64,000 nucleotides of DNA from Aggregatilinea lenta (lineage in GTDB: Bacteria > Chloroflexota > Anaerolineae > Aggregatilineales > Aggregatilineaceae), in NCBI RefSeq assembly GCF_003569045.1, contig NZ_BFCB01000002.1:620001-684000 (forward strand), given 5' to 3'. The notes below the pieces were generated by a model. That model ran no database searches, was not told the origin of the DNA, and worked only from the letters and a program-made list of their open reading frames with translations. Below, piece by piece: positions 33,551 to 41,735 of this stretch (its first letter is position 1; every line of letters begins with the position of its first letter). The position numbers were made by a program, and so were the translations under genes.

Positions 33551-34738
33551 ATGTTCGTCGCACCGCTCACCATAGGCATTGAAGAAGAGTACCAAATTGT
33601 CGATCCCCAGACGCGCGAGCTGACCTCTTACGTGCAGCAGATGATGAACCGGGGTCACGTCGTGTTGGGCAAACAGCTCAAGCCCGAATTTATGCAGTCC
33701 CAGATCGAGGTCGGCAGCCACATTTGCAGCGACATCAAAGACGCCCGCGCCGAGATCGTGCGCCTGCGGCAGTCGGTGTGCGAGGTCGCCGCAGACGCGG
33801 GCGCGGCCATCATCGCGGCGGCCACGCATCCCTTTTCGCACTGGCAGGATCAGCGCATCAGCGAAGGTGAGCGCTACGACGACCTGGCGACCGAGATGCG
33901 CGACGCGGCCCGACGGCTGCTGATCTTCGGCATGCACGTGCACCTGGGCTTCGGGCAGTCCGATGAAGCAATGAACCTTGTGGTCGATATCCTCAACCAG
34001 CTGCGCTACTTTTTGCCGCACATTCTGGCCCTGACCACCTCGTCGCCGTTCTGGCACGGGCGCGACAGCGGCCTGAAAAGCTACCGCAGCCTCGTGTTCG
34101 AGAATATGCCGCGCTCCGGCATTCCGCCGCAGTTCTACAGCTACACCGAATACAACGACTACGTGAACGTGATGGGCAAGGTCGGCTCGTTGGGCCGCCG
34201 TGGCGGGACGCGCAAGGAAACCAGCAACCGCATCGCCATCGGCGACCCGACCAAGATCTGGTGGGACGCCCGCCCCCACCCGGACCTGGGCACGCTGGAA
34301 GTGCGCATCTGCGACATGTGCACCGATGTGAACGACGCCATCTCCGTCGCGGCCCTGATCCAGGCGCTGGTCGCCAAGCTGATCAAGCTGCGCAACCAGA
34401 ACCAGTCCTGGCGCACCTACCGGGGCATGTTCATCGATGAGAACAAGTGGCGCGCCGTGCGCTATGGCATCCAGGGCAAGCTGATCGACTTCGGCATCGG
34501 TGAAGAAGTGCCGCTGCGCGCGCTGATGGACGAGCTGATCGAGATCGTGGACGACGTGGTAGACGACCTGAACTCGCGCGACGAAGTGGCCCACATCCGC
34601 ACCATCGCGGAACGCGGCACCAGCGCCGACCGCCAGTTGGCGATCTATCACAGCGCGCTGAAAGGCGGCGCGAGCGAAAAAGAAGCGCTGTTCGCGGTTG
34701 TCGATCACCTGATCATGGAAACTAACTCCGGGTGGTAA
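33551..34738 (+). CDS. YbdK-type carboxylate-amine ligase (GCS2 family)
   Basis: 395 aa cytoplasmic ATP-dependent ligase of the glutamate-cysteine ligase 2 fold, probably making a gamma-glutamyl-type amide bond. The start at 33551 has GGAGA ahead and opens into LTIGIEEEYQIVD, the family's metal-binding N-terminal motif. FGMHVHLGFG and WWDARPHPDLGTLEVRICD are further conserved segments. Most YbdK proteins show weak ligase activity and unknown natural substrates; here nothing in the context fixes the substrate. It overlaps the downstream methyltransferase by 7 bp, so the two genes form one operon. Confidence 0.85.
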   Translation: MFVAPLTIGIEEEYQIVDPQTRELTSYVQQMMNRGHVVLGKQLKPEFMQSQIEVGSHICSDIKDARAEIVRLRQSVCEVAADAGAAIIAAATHPFSHWQDQRISEGERYDDLATEMRDAARRLLIFGMHVHLGFGQSDEAMNLVVDILNQLRYFLPHILALTTSSPFWHGRDSGLKSYRSLVFENMPRSGIPPQFYSYTEYNDYVNVMGKVGSLGRRGGTRKETSNRIAIGDPTKIWWDARPHPDLGTLEVRICDMCTDVNDAISVAALIQALVAKLIKLRNQNQSWRTYRGMFIDENKWRAVRYGIQGKLIDFGIGEEVPLRALMDELIEIVDDVVDDLNSRDEVAHIRTIAERGTSADRQLAIYHSALKGGASEKEALFAVVDHLIMETNSGW

Positions 34739-35595
34739 ACCTCCCGAACGGCGGCGAGCAGTCGGAGAGCAGCGCCGCGCTGGTGCGGCACCTGTTCGGC
34801 GCGGCGGCAGCGGATTACGCCCGCTTCGTCGCGCCCCGGCAGGCCCGGCTCGTCGCGGATTTTCTGGCCTTTGCCCGCCCACGTCCCGGCGATCTCGCGC
34901 TCGACGTGGGCGCGGGCACCGGCATTGCCGCCGCCGCGCTGGCCCGCCAGGGATACGTCGCGGCGGCGCTGGATCTGTCGGACACGATGCTGCGCCGCGC
35001 TGACCCGCTCCCACACCTTCTGCCCGTCTGCGGCGACCTGCTGCACGCGCCCTTTGCGGCACACCGGTTCGCGCTGGTGGTCGCCTCGTTTGGCCTCAAC
35101 ACGACTCGCCCCGACCAAAGTCTGCCCGCGCTGCGCCACCTGCTCGTGCCCGGCGGACGGCTGGCGATCCAGGAATGGGGGCCGATCACCGCGCTGGACG
35201 CCGCACTCGACGACTTGCTGGCCAACGCCACCGTCGAGGAGCCGGACCCGCCGCTGGCCGCGCTGCGCGCGTGGCTGGGCGACGACGACCTGCGCTGGCA
35301 GAACCGGCTGCAAGATCCCGACGATTATCACGAGTGGCTGGACGATTTCGGTTTTACGGTCGAGGACGCGAGCGAAAACGCGCCCGTAAGCGTGCGGTTC
35401 GAGTCGGTGGGGGATTACCTGACGTTCTGGGCCGCGTCGCCGGGCCGTCGCGCCGAACTCATCGCCCTGGACCCCAACGCGCGGGCCGCCGTGCTGCGCG
35501 ACGCGGAAGCGATCATCGCGCAAAGCGCCACCCTGGACGGCGCGATCCTCTGGCAGCCGTCCCTGCTGCGCGCCGTGGCGCAGCGCGCGCGGTAA
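34732..35595 (+). CDS. SAM-dependent methyltransferase (GTG start)
   Basis: 287 aa. The GTG at 34732 overlaps the ligase stop by 7 bp, so translation is coupled. Motif I is ALDVGAGTGIAAAAL at residues 56-70, followed by AAALDLSDTML and the post-I motif LVVASFGLNTT. The C-terminal region (GGRLAIQEWG, then a ~120 aa substrate cap) is like small-molecule methyltransferases. The ligase-methyltransferase pair could make and cap a gamma-glutamyl or other amide metabolite; this is an inference from adjacency alone. Confidence 0.82.
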   Translation: MVNLPNGGEQSESSAALVRHLFGAAAADYARFVAPRQARLVADFLAFARPRPGDLALDVGAGTGIAAAALARQGYVAAALDLSDTMLRRADPLPHLLPVCGDLLHAPFAAHRFALVVASFGLNTTRPDQSLPALRHLLVPGGRLAIQEWGPITALDAALDDLLANATVEEPDPPLAALRAWLGDDDLRWQNRLQDPDDYHEWLDDFGFTVEDASENAPVSVRFESVGDYLTFWAASPGRRAELIALDPNARAAVLRDAEAIIAQSATLDGAILWQPSLLRAVAQRAR

Positions 35596-35675
35596 CCGCA
35601 TCCCTGACCAGGCAAAACGAGCGGAGCAAGCCCTGCCACTGCACTGGCTAACCGCTAACCACGACTCGCTGCCTT

Positions 35676-36305
35676 TCACTCCTCAAGCTGGTACGGCCCA
35701 AAACCGTGCCACGCGAAATTCGGTACGTAGTAGATCGCGCCCATCGTGTCCGGTTCCTCCACCACCACGTCGAACGTGATCACCGGATCGTCCGGCGAGA
35801 GGAACTCCCAGGGCTGCCCGCCCCAGTGACGCGCCACGGACACGCGCAGATGCCGCTCCGGGTACGATAGCACCAGCGAGCCTGCGGCGAAGATCACGCG
35901 GCGCGGCGGGCCGAGCGCCGCGATCACGTCGCCCATATGCAGCGCGGGACCGGTGGGACTGGAAGCAAATACGAAACTGTACATGTAGGGAAACCAGTAC
36001 ATCATCACATTAATCGCGTTGAATTGGCGCGCCCCGTACTGAAAATAGACAATCCTGTAATCACCGGTGAGGGGTTCGTTGGGCACGCGGACGCTGGCAG
36101 AGGGCACGCTGGGCAGGGCTTCCAACGCCAGCCGCGCGCCGGTGAAGCCGCGTCCGTCAAGGAAGCAAATCGACTGCCAGCAGCCGTGTTCGTCGGGCAG
36201 CGGCAGTCCCGTGGGGCCACGCTGCATCCCCACCCAGCGCAGGCCGCCCGCCAGAATCGCTGCGGTCACCAGCAGCGCCAGCGTCGCCGTCGTCAGCAGC
36301 CGCAC
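35676..36305 (-). CDS. membrane-anchored protein of unknown function
   Basis: 209 aa with one N-terminal membrane anchor (about 5-25, TATLALLVTAAILAGGLRW) and a ~180 aa extracytoplasmic domain rich in aromatic residues (VMMYWFPYMYSFVFASS). It contains a pair of Cys residues in HGCWQSICF that could form a disulfide. No family recognised. It is 4 bp downstream of the ABC-2-like permease gene, so the two are probably in one operon. Confidence 0.6.
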   Translation of the reverse strand: MRLLTTATLALLVTAAILAGGLRWVGMQRGPTGLPLPDEHGCWQSICFLDGRGFTGARLALEALPSVPSASVRVPNEPLTGDYRIVYFQYGARQFNAINVMMYWFPYMYSFVFASSPTGPALHMGDVIAALGPPRRVIFAAGSLVLSYPERHLRVSVARHWGGQPWEFLSPDDPVITFDVVVEEPDTMGAIYYVPNFAWHGFGPYQLEE

Positions 36306-36309
36306 GCGC

Positions 36310-37326
36310 TCACTCCTGTGAAGGACGCGCCGCGCGCCGCGCCGCCCATTCGAGCATGCCGTTGGTGAAGATGGCTTGCAGACCCATCAGGATCAGGATT
36401 CCGACGCTCAGAAAAACGCCGTACTCCACGCCGGGCCACGTCTCCAAAAAGGTGCGCAGATCCATCAGACGCAGGCCGTGATCGCCCACGCCCGCCATCA
36501 GCAGCAGGCTGGTCCAGCGTTCCAGTGTGGTCTGCCCGGTCAGCGACGCATAGCCCGGCTCCTGGTCCAGCACACTGAGGCCCGCCGCGAGCGACAGCCC
36601 GAACACGACGGCCTGCGCCAGCAGCGCCAGCACTTGAACCAGCAGCGCCATCTGCTGGCTGCGGAACACGGTCGAAATGAGCAGGCCGATCGCCGCGTTG
36701 AGGCCCACCGCCACCAGCAGTTGCAGCAGCGCCGCCGTCACGAACGCGGCCAGCATCAGCACGCCGATCTCGACCGGCAGATCCGGCGTGATACCCATCA
36801 TGTACAGATCGAGGTGGTGGCCCTGGTAATCGGTCAGATCGATTAGCATTTGCCCGGCAAACAACAGGCGTGGCACCAGCAGAATCACAAGCGGCCACCG
36901 CAGTTGGTAAAACACCGCTGCCCAGCGCGCGCGCATCGCCATTTCTGCGCCGTGGCTGGTGATCTTCAGTGGCTCCCACGTCCCGCGCTGCTGCTCGTGC
37001 GGCAGCATGCTCGACGTGAGCAGCAGCGCCCACATCAGCATCAGCAGTTGTGCCAGCAGCAGCGGCGAGTAGAAGATCGCAAACAGCGCGGACATATTCG
37101 TCTGGCTAACCAGCAGCGCCGATCCGTTCTCGTAGGCGCGGTAGCTGATCGCCAGCGCTCCGGCGAGCGTCAGCGCCAGCAGCAGCCGCGCCAGCCACCG
37201 CGTCAGGGGTCGCCGCGCGCGCCGCCGCCCGAACCGCTGCAAGGTGTAGCGCAGCACCGGGTTTTCGGGCCGTGCCCAGATAGGAATCTGCGCGATCAGG
37301 TAGCGTTGCAGCATCGACTCAATCAT
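36310..37326 (-). CDS. ABC-2-type integral membrane protein
   Basis: 338 aa with about seven hydrophobic segments. The basic N-terminus (RYTLQRFGRRRARRPLTRWL), the first pair of helices with LPHEQQRGTWEPLKIT between them and the later GLLISTVFRSQQMALLVQ resemble ABC-2 permeases, in which E-x-x-x-G-T-W is the coupling helix region. No ATPase gene is adjacent, so it may pair with an ATPase elsewhere. The ATG at 37326 is preferred over the TTG one codon earlier. It lies 34 bp after addA on the same strand. Confidence 0.65.
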   Translation of the reverse strand: MIESMLQRYLIAQIPIWARPENPVLRYTLQRFGRRRARRPLTRWLARLLLALTLAGALAISYRAYENGSALLVSQTNMSALFAIFYSPLLLAQLLMLMWALLLTSSMLPHEQQRGTWEPLKITSHGAEMAMRARWAAVFYQLRWPLVILLVPRLLFAGQMLIDLTDYQGHHLDLYMMGITPDLPVEIGVLMLAAFVTAALLQLLVAVGLNAAIGLLISTVFRSQQMALLVQVLALLAQAVVFGLSLAAGLSVLDQEPGYASLTGQTTLERWTSLLLMAGVGDHGLRLMDLRTFLETWPGVEYGVFLSVGILILMGLQAIFTNGMLEWAARRAARPSQE

Positions 37327-37363
37327 CAAATTTCAAGCAACAGCGGTCGAACGGGCCAGCCCG

Positions 37364-40300
37364 TCACGTCAGCGCGGCGAGCACGTCGTCGTCCAGGCGC
37401 GCCAGGACCGGCTGCCACCATTCGGACTTCACATACACCAGCGTGGCGGGATGAATATAGTATAAATAGGTTTCGGGGATCTGCCCCGTTCGCGCCGCGA
37501 CCGCCTCCGCGTACGCGCCGATTTGCAGGTAATACTGCGCGGCGTTCTTGTGCGCGCCCGCACGCGACACGCGCGCCGTCTTGTAATCGAGCACGTGCCA
37601 CTGGCCGCCCTTGTGTCCGCCCGGCGTATGGTACAGCAGGTCGATCACGCCGTGAATCGTGTGCTTGCCCCGGTGGAATACGAACGGCAGCTCGCGGTAA
37701 ACCTGATCCGCCTTCTTCAAGCGCCGCACGACCTCGCTATCCTCGAAGCGTCGCAGCAGATCCAGCGCCGCGTCCGCTGCCGCCTCGACCTCCTCGGTGC
37801 TGGTCAGGTTCTGCGCCCAGGCATAGCTCTGCAGCCGCTCTAATAGGGCCGCCTCGCCCATTTCGCCTGGCATCAGCCACTGGCGCAACGCGCGGTGCAC
37901 CACGTCCCCGACGATCCGCTGGCGGACCCCCGGCGCATCCGGCGCGGGCAGCGGACGGACCGGCTCCGGGGCGTCGTGCAGCACGGAATGCCGGAAGGCG
38001 TCGCGGCCCTTGTCCGGCGGGGCGTAAAACGGCGCGCGGCCCAGCTTGGCGATCTGCGTCGCGGTCAGCACGCGGGCGGGTGCGGTCGAATCGACCGGAA
38101 CCGGCTCCAGCAGCAGCGGCAGCACCGGCTCGATCCCCGCGATGGGCACGCCCTGCACGACCTGCGGTACGTCCCATGCCGAGGCGTCTGCCGGGCGTGG
38201 CGCCAGATCCGCGTGCGAGGGCGGGAACGCGGGCACGTGGATCGCGCACGCCACCCCGTCCACATCAGTCGTCCACGACTCCGACGACGGGGCGAGATCG
38301 GCCTTGTCCACGCCCAGCGCATCGAGCCACTGCCCCAGCCACGTTTCTGCCCCGCAGCGGCTCAGCGATCCGCTGACGATCAGCAGGTCCTGCGCGCGCG
38401 TTGCGCCCACGTAGAGCAGGCGGCGGCGCTCGGCCTGATCGCGCCGATCCGCCAGCAGCCCGGCGTGCGCCCACGCAAACGGGACGGGATCTTTTTCGGT
38501 CCCTTCCTGCGGCAGCTTACACGCTGCGCCGATCTCCGCGTCCAGCGTGAACACCGCTTGGCCGCTGTTCCGGCGGCTCCACGACGCATCCGCCAGCACC
38601 ACGACCGGGAATTCCAGCCCTTTGCTGTTGTGCACGGACATTAACTTGACCGCGTTTTCGGCGGCGACAGCGACTTCGCCTTCGCGCACTTCGCGGGCGG
38701 TCAGGTCGCGGGCGTAGGCGTTGAACGCGCCCAGCGAGATCCGGCCCGATGCGCGCGCCAGCGCCAGCAGCTTCTCGACGTTACCGCGCCGCCGCGCGCC
38801 GTCCACCAGTCCGGTCAGCGCCGCGAGGTAGCCGGTCAAATCGAGCGCGCGTGCCAACAGCTCCGCGATCGAAGCGCGCCCGGCGACGCCGCGCAGTTCG
38901 TCCAGCACGGCGACTGTAAACTCACGTGCGGGCTGCTCCGCCGCCGGGAACAGCGGCACGCCCTCCGGCTGGTGCAGCACGTCCCACAATGGCAGCGGCG
39001 TTTCGCTCTCGTCCGTGACCAGCCGCAGCGCCAGCAGCGCGTCGTCGCTGAATGCGAACAGCGGCGAGCGTAGTGTCACCGCCAGCGCGAGATCGTCCGC
39101 CGGGTTGTGCAGCGCGCGCAGCAAATGCAGCAGGTCCCACACCTCAGCCCGGTCGAAATAACCCTTGCCCGCCACGGTCACATAATCCAGATTCGCCGCC
39201 TTGAACACCTCCTCGTACAGCGGCGCGCGCGTCATCGCCTGGAACAGGATCGCCACGTCGCCGTAGCCTATCGCGCGGTACGCGCCGCGCCCATCACCCC
39301 GTGCGAAAACCGGAACAGTTGCGCCCGGCGGCAGGTCGTCGTGCGGCAGATCGCGGTCCCACACCAGCGTCCCGCGCTCCACGAGATCGTGAATGTGCCG
39401 CGCCAGTTCCCACGCTTCCCAGCGGCGGCTCTCCTCGGCAGATTCTTTCTCCAGTTTCGGCACGGCGATCACCGTCAACGGGCAGGCGTGCGCCGGGATC
39501 GTCTCCGGCTCGCACGGTCGTGCCGCTTCCATGTGTTTGCCCAACTCGACGGCGTAAGGCGAGGCCGCGCCGCCGCTCAGGATGCGCTCGAACAGGGTAT
39601 TGAATGCCTCGACCAGCGCCGAATGCGTGCGGAACGACCTCGACAGCGGCAGTTCGTCCCCGTTGTGAGCTAATAGATCGTCGCGCACTGCGCCAAACAC
39701 GGTCACGTCCGCACCGCGAAAGGCATAAATGCTCTGCTTGGGATCGCCCACCACGAACAGCCGCCCGCCCGTGTTCTCGCCTTCACGGATGCCTGCCACC
39801 GCGTACACGATGTCACGCTGCGCGTCGTTCGTGTCCTGGAACTCGTCCACCATCACGTGCCGGATCGTCGCCCCAGTGCGCTGTGCGGCGTCCGCGTTCG
39901 TCGTCAGCAGTTCGTGCGCGCGGCTTTCCAGATCGTCGAAGTCCAACGCGCGCCGCAGCTGCTTCAGGCTCGCGTACGCCTCGCCCACCGCCGCGATGCC
40001 GTCCGCCCAGCACGCCAGCCATACCGCCGCCTGATCGTCACGCTCGCACAACGCGGGCGGCATCTCCTTCAGCGCGGTCCGTGCCCGCTCGCGGATCGCC
40101 TTGAGCACGGCTTTGCACTCGGCCAGGGCCTCCTTGCCGCCCCACACCGCCGCCGCGCCTACATTGACCTTGATCCCGCTGCTGAGCGCTTCCAACGCCG
40201 CCGTGACCGCTTCGAAATCCCCCGCCCACAGCGCATCGCGCTGGGCGTGCACGTCCGCCCACACCAGCGACAGCTTATCCCCGGCGGGCAGATCGTCCAG

Positions 40301-40990
40301 CGCGAATGTGTCTAGGTCTTTCCAAAACGCCCCGTCCGCGCGCAGGCTCTGCATCACCGCCGCAATCGCGCTGTCCCACAGATCCCGCCACGCCGCCAGC
40401 ATCGCATCCGGCGAGTGGTCCAGCGCGCGCAGCGCCGCCTGCGCCTTGCTGTGATCGGCATACGCGCGCAGCGTCTCGCGCACGGACAGCGATCCGTACG
40501 CCGGGATCAGCGCTGCGCCGGGGCGATCCTCGCTGCCCAGCCGCGCCAGCGCCAGATCGACCGCGTCCTCGCGCACGATACCCGCTTCGGCCTCGTCCAG
40601 CACCTCGAACCGCGGATCGAGGCCGCATTCGGCGGCGTTGGCGCGCAGGATGCGCGTGCACAGGCTGTGAATCGTGCCGATGCGCGCGCTGTCGAGCGCG
40701 GCGCGGCACTCCGCCCACCGAGTGCGCGCCCCATCGTCACCTGCCGTGTCCGCCGCCAAGATGCGATCCTCCACGGCGGCTCGGATGCGATCGTTCATTT
40801 CGCGCGCGGCCTTCTCCGTGAACGTGATCGCCACCACCTCCGGCAGTGCCCAATCTTCGTGCGTGTCGAGCAGGCGGATGAAGCGCTCCACCAGCACGCG
40901 CGTCTTGCCGCTGCCCGCGCCCGCCGTCACGATCAGGTTGCGGTCGTGCTGCGTGATCGCCGCCAGTTGTTCCGCTGTAAAATTCGCCAC
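37364..40990 (-). CDS. addA: AddA-type UvrD helicase-nuclease
   Basis: 1208 aa subunit of an AddAB double-strand-break resection enzyme. Walker A VTAGAGSGKTRVL (Lys29), motif II VDEFQDTNDAQ and motif V/VI (SVHNSKGLEFPVVVL, LYVGATRAQDLL) define a superfamily 1A helicase. The C-terminus carries a PD-(D/E)xK nuclease: HGVIDLLYHTP, then HVLDYKTARV. The length matches the family. Its partner addB lies upstream (higher coordinates), separated by a tiny membrane protein gene, a REPIN and a second tiny gene, so the pair is not overlapping as it usually is. Confidence 0.92.
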   Translation of the reverse strand: MANFTAEQLAAITQHDRNLIVTAGAGSGKTRVLVERFIRLLDTHEDWALPEVVAITFTEKAAREMNDRIRAAVEDRILAADTAGDDGARTRWAECRAALDSARIGTIHSLCTRILRANAAECGLDPRFEVLDEAEAGIVREDAVDLALARLGSEDRPGAALIPAYGSLSVRETLRAYADHSKAQAALRALDHSPDAMLAAWRDLWDSAIAAVMQSLRADGAFWKDLDTFALDDLPAGDKLSLVWADVHAQRDALWAGDFEAVTAALEALSSGIKVNVGAAAVWGGKEALAECKAVLKAIRERARTALKEMPPALCERDDQAAVWLACWADGIAAVGEAYASLKQLRRALDFDDLESRAHELLTTNADAAQRTGATIRHVMVDEFQDTNDAQRDIVYAVAGIREGENTGGRLFVVGDPKQSIYAFRGADVTVFGAVRDDLLAHNGDELPLSRSFRTHSALVEAFNTLFERILSGGAASPYAVELGKHMEAARPCEPETIPAHACPLTVIAVPKLEKESAEESRRWEAWELARHIHDLVERGTLVWDRDLPHDDLPPGATVPVFARGDGRGAYRAIGYGDVAILFQAMTRAPLYEEVFKAANLDYVTVAGKGYFDRAEVWDLLHLLRALHNPADDLALAVTLRSPLFAFSDDALLALRLVTDESETPLPLWDVLHQPEGVPLFPAAEQPAREFTVAVLDELRGVAGRASIAELLARALDLTGYLAALTGLVDGARRRGNVEKLLALARASGRISLGAFNAYARDLTAREVREGEVAVAAENAVKLMSVHNSKGLEFPVVVLADASWSRRNSGQAVFTLDAEIGAACKLPQEGTEKDPVPFAWAHAGLLADRRDQAERRRLLYVGATRAQDLLIVSGSLSRCGAETWLGQWLDALGVDKADLAPSSESWTTDVDGVACAIHVPAFPPSHADLAPRPADASAWDVPQVVQGVPIAGIEPVLPLLLEPVPVDSTAPARVLTATQIAKLGRAPFYAPPDKGRDAFRHSVLHDAPEPVRPLPAPDAPGVRQRIVGDVVHRALRQWLMPGEMGEAALLERLQSYAWAQNLTSTEEVEAAADAALDLLRRFEDSEVVRRLKKADQVYRELPFVFHRGKHTIHGVIDLLYHTPGGHKGGQWHVLDYKTARVSRAGAHKNAAQYYLQIGAYAEAVAARTGQIPETYLYYIHPATLVYVKSEWWQPVLARLDDDVLAALT

Positions 40991-41008
40991 CCTATCCCGT
41001 CCTCCCGC

Positions 41009-41263
41009 TTACAACGCCGCGACCAGCCGCACGACCACGATCCCCAGCGCAGCCAGCATCAGCAGCGCCGCCGCGCAATTGCGCGGCGATCCGCCGATCT
41101 CCCGCAAGCTAAAACCAGGGACTGGCTGGTAGAGCCATGCCGCGCCCGCCAGCAGCACCCACACCGCCCCGCCGACCCAATCGCCGCTGAGCAGGTTAAC
41201 CAGTCCCAGCGCCAGCACCGCCAGCGCTAAAATCTGCACGCGCCGCATGCGTGTAATTTTCAT
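41009..41263 (-). CDS. tiny membrane protein A between addA and addB
   Basis: 84 aa with three hydrophobic segments (VQILALAVLALGLVNLL, WVGGAVWVLLAGAAWLY and AALLMLAALGIVVVRLVAAL). The start follows AGAAGGA. By eye it is related to the protein at 41495: both have LAL-x(6-8)-L, GG-VW-LL and a three-helix layout. It ends 18 bp before addA, so it is probably co-transcribed with addA. Function unknown. Confidence 0.6.
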   Translation of the reverse strand: MKITRMRRVQILALAVLALGLVNLLSGDWVGGAVWVLLAGAAWLYQPVPGFSLREIGGSPRNCAAALLMLAALGIVVVRLVAAL

Positions 41264-41302
41264 CGCGCGTTCCTTCTCACAACCAGCCGTCTGCTTTCAA
41301 GG

Positions 41303-41367
41303 TAGGGGGTAGGGCTTGCCCTACCCGGCTTTTCGCTCGGCGGGCGGGGCAAGCCCTGCCCCCTACG
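41303..41367. repeat. REPIN with conserved flank, between addA and addB
   Basis: Inverted pair of REP units (starting GTAGGGGGTAGGGCTTGCCC at 41303, ending GCCCCCTAC at 41367). Its right flank (41368-41412, CCGTGTTCCCCTCGGAAATG...TTAACTTAATGCG) is the reverse complement of the flank at 9928-9970. A degenerate CTCTCCAA-family tail (GGGGCCGGGGGATGAGGTCC) follows at about 41411. Confidence 0.8.
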
Positions 41368-41494
41368 AAAGGCCGTGTTCCCCTCGGAAATGCTTAACTT
41401 AATGCGTATGGGGCCGGGGGATGAGGTCCGCTCTGCTTTTCCCTATTCCCTGCCCCCGCCTTGCTGAAAACTGACCACTGACAACTTCTTTGGA

Positions 41495-41725
41495 CTACAC
41501 GAAATCAATGACCAGCAGCACCAGCGCCAGGGCCAGCGCGACCGTCGCCGCGATGACGCGTGGGCTGCGCCGTGACGGCGGTTCGCCCCGGTATGGGTTC
41601 GAGAGCAAAATGCTCACGCCCAGCAGCGCCCACACCCCGCCAAGCAGCACGTCCGCCGTCAGGATACTCATAATCCCCAGCGCCAGGAAGATCCCGCCCG
41701 TAATTTGCGCCGACCACTTCAACAT
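41495..41725 (-). CDS. tiny membrane protein B behind addB
   Basis: 76 aa, three hydrophobic segments. The start at 41725 (MLKWSAQITGGIFLALGIMS) is chosen because AAGGAG, which overlaps the addB stop codon, lies 6 nt ahead; upstream in-frame starts overlap addB. It is related by eye to the 84 aa protein at 41009. The ribosome binding site within the addB stop region indicates co-expression with addB. Function unknown. Confidence 0.65.
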   Translation of the reverse strand: MLKWSAQITGGIFLALGIMSILTADVLLGGVWALLGVSILLSNPYRGEPPSRRSPRVIAATVALALALVLLVIDFV

Positions 41726-41735
41726 ACCCCGCTCC

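Noticed and set aside
33497-35062. Long minus-strand open frame of 521 codons opposite the YbdK-like ligase gene
   Set aside because: The plus strand carries clear family motifs (IGIEEEYQIVD, HVHLGFG) and a ribosome binding site; the antisense translation is Arg/Ala/His-rich with no motif. It is a shadow of GC-rich third positions.
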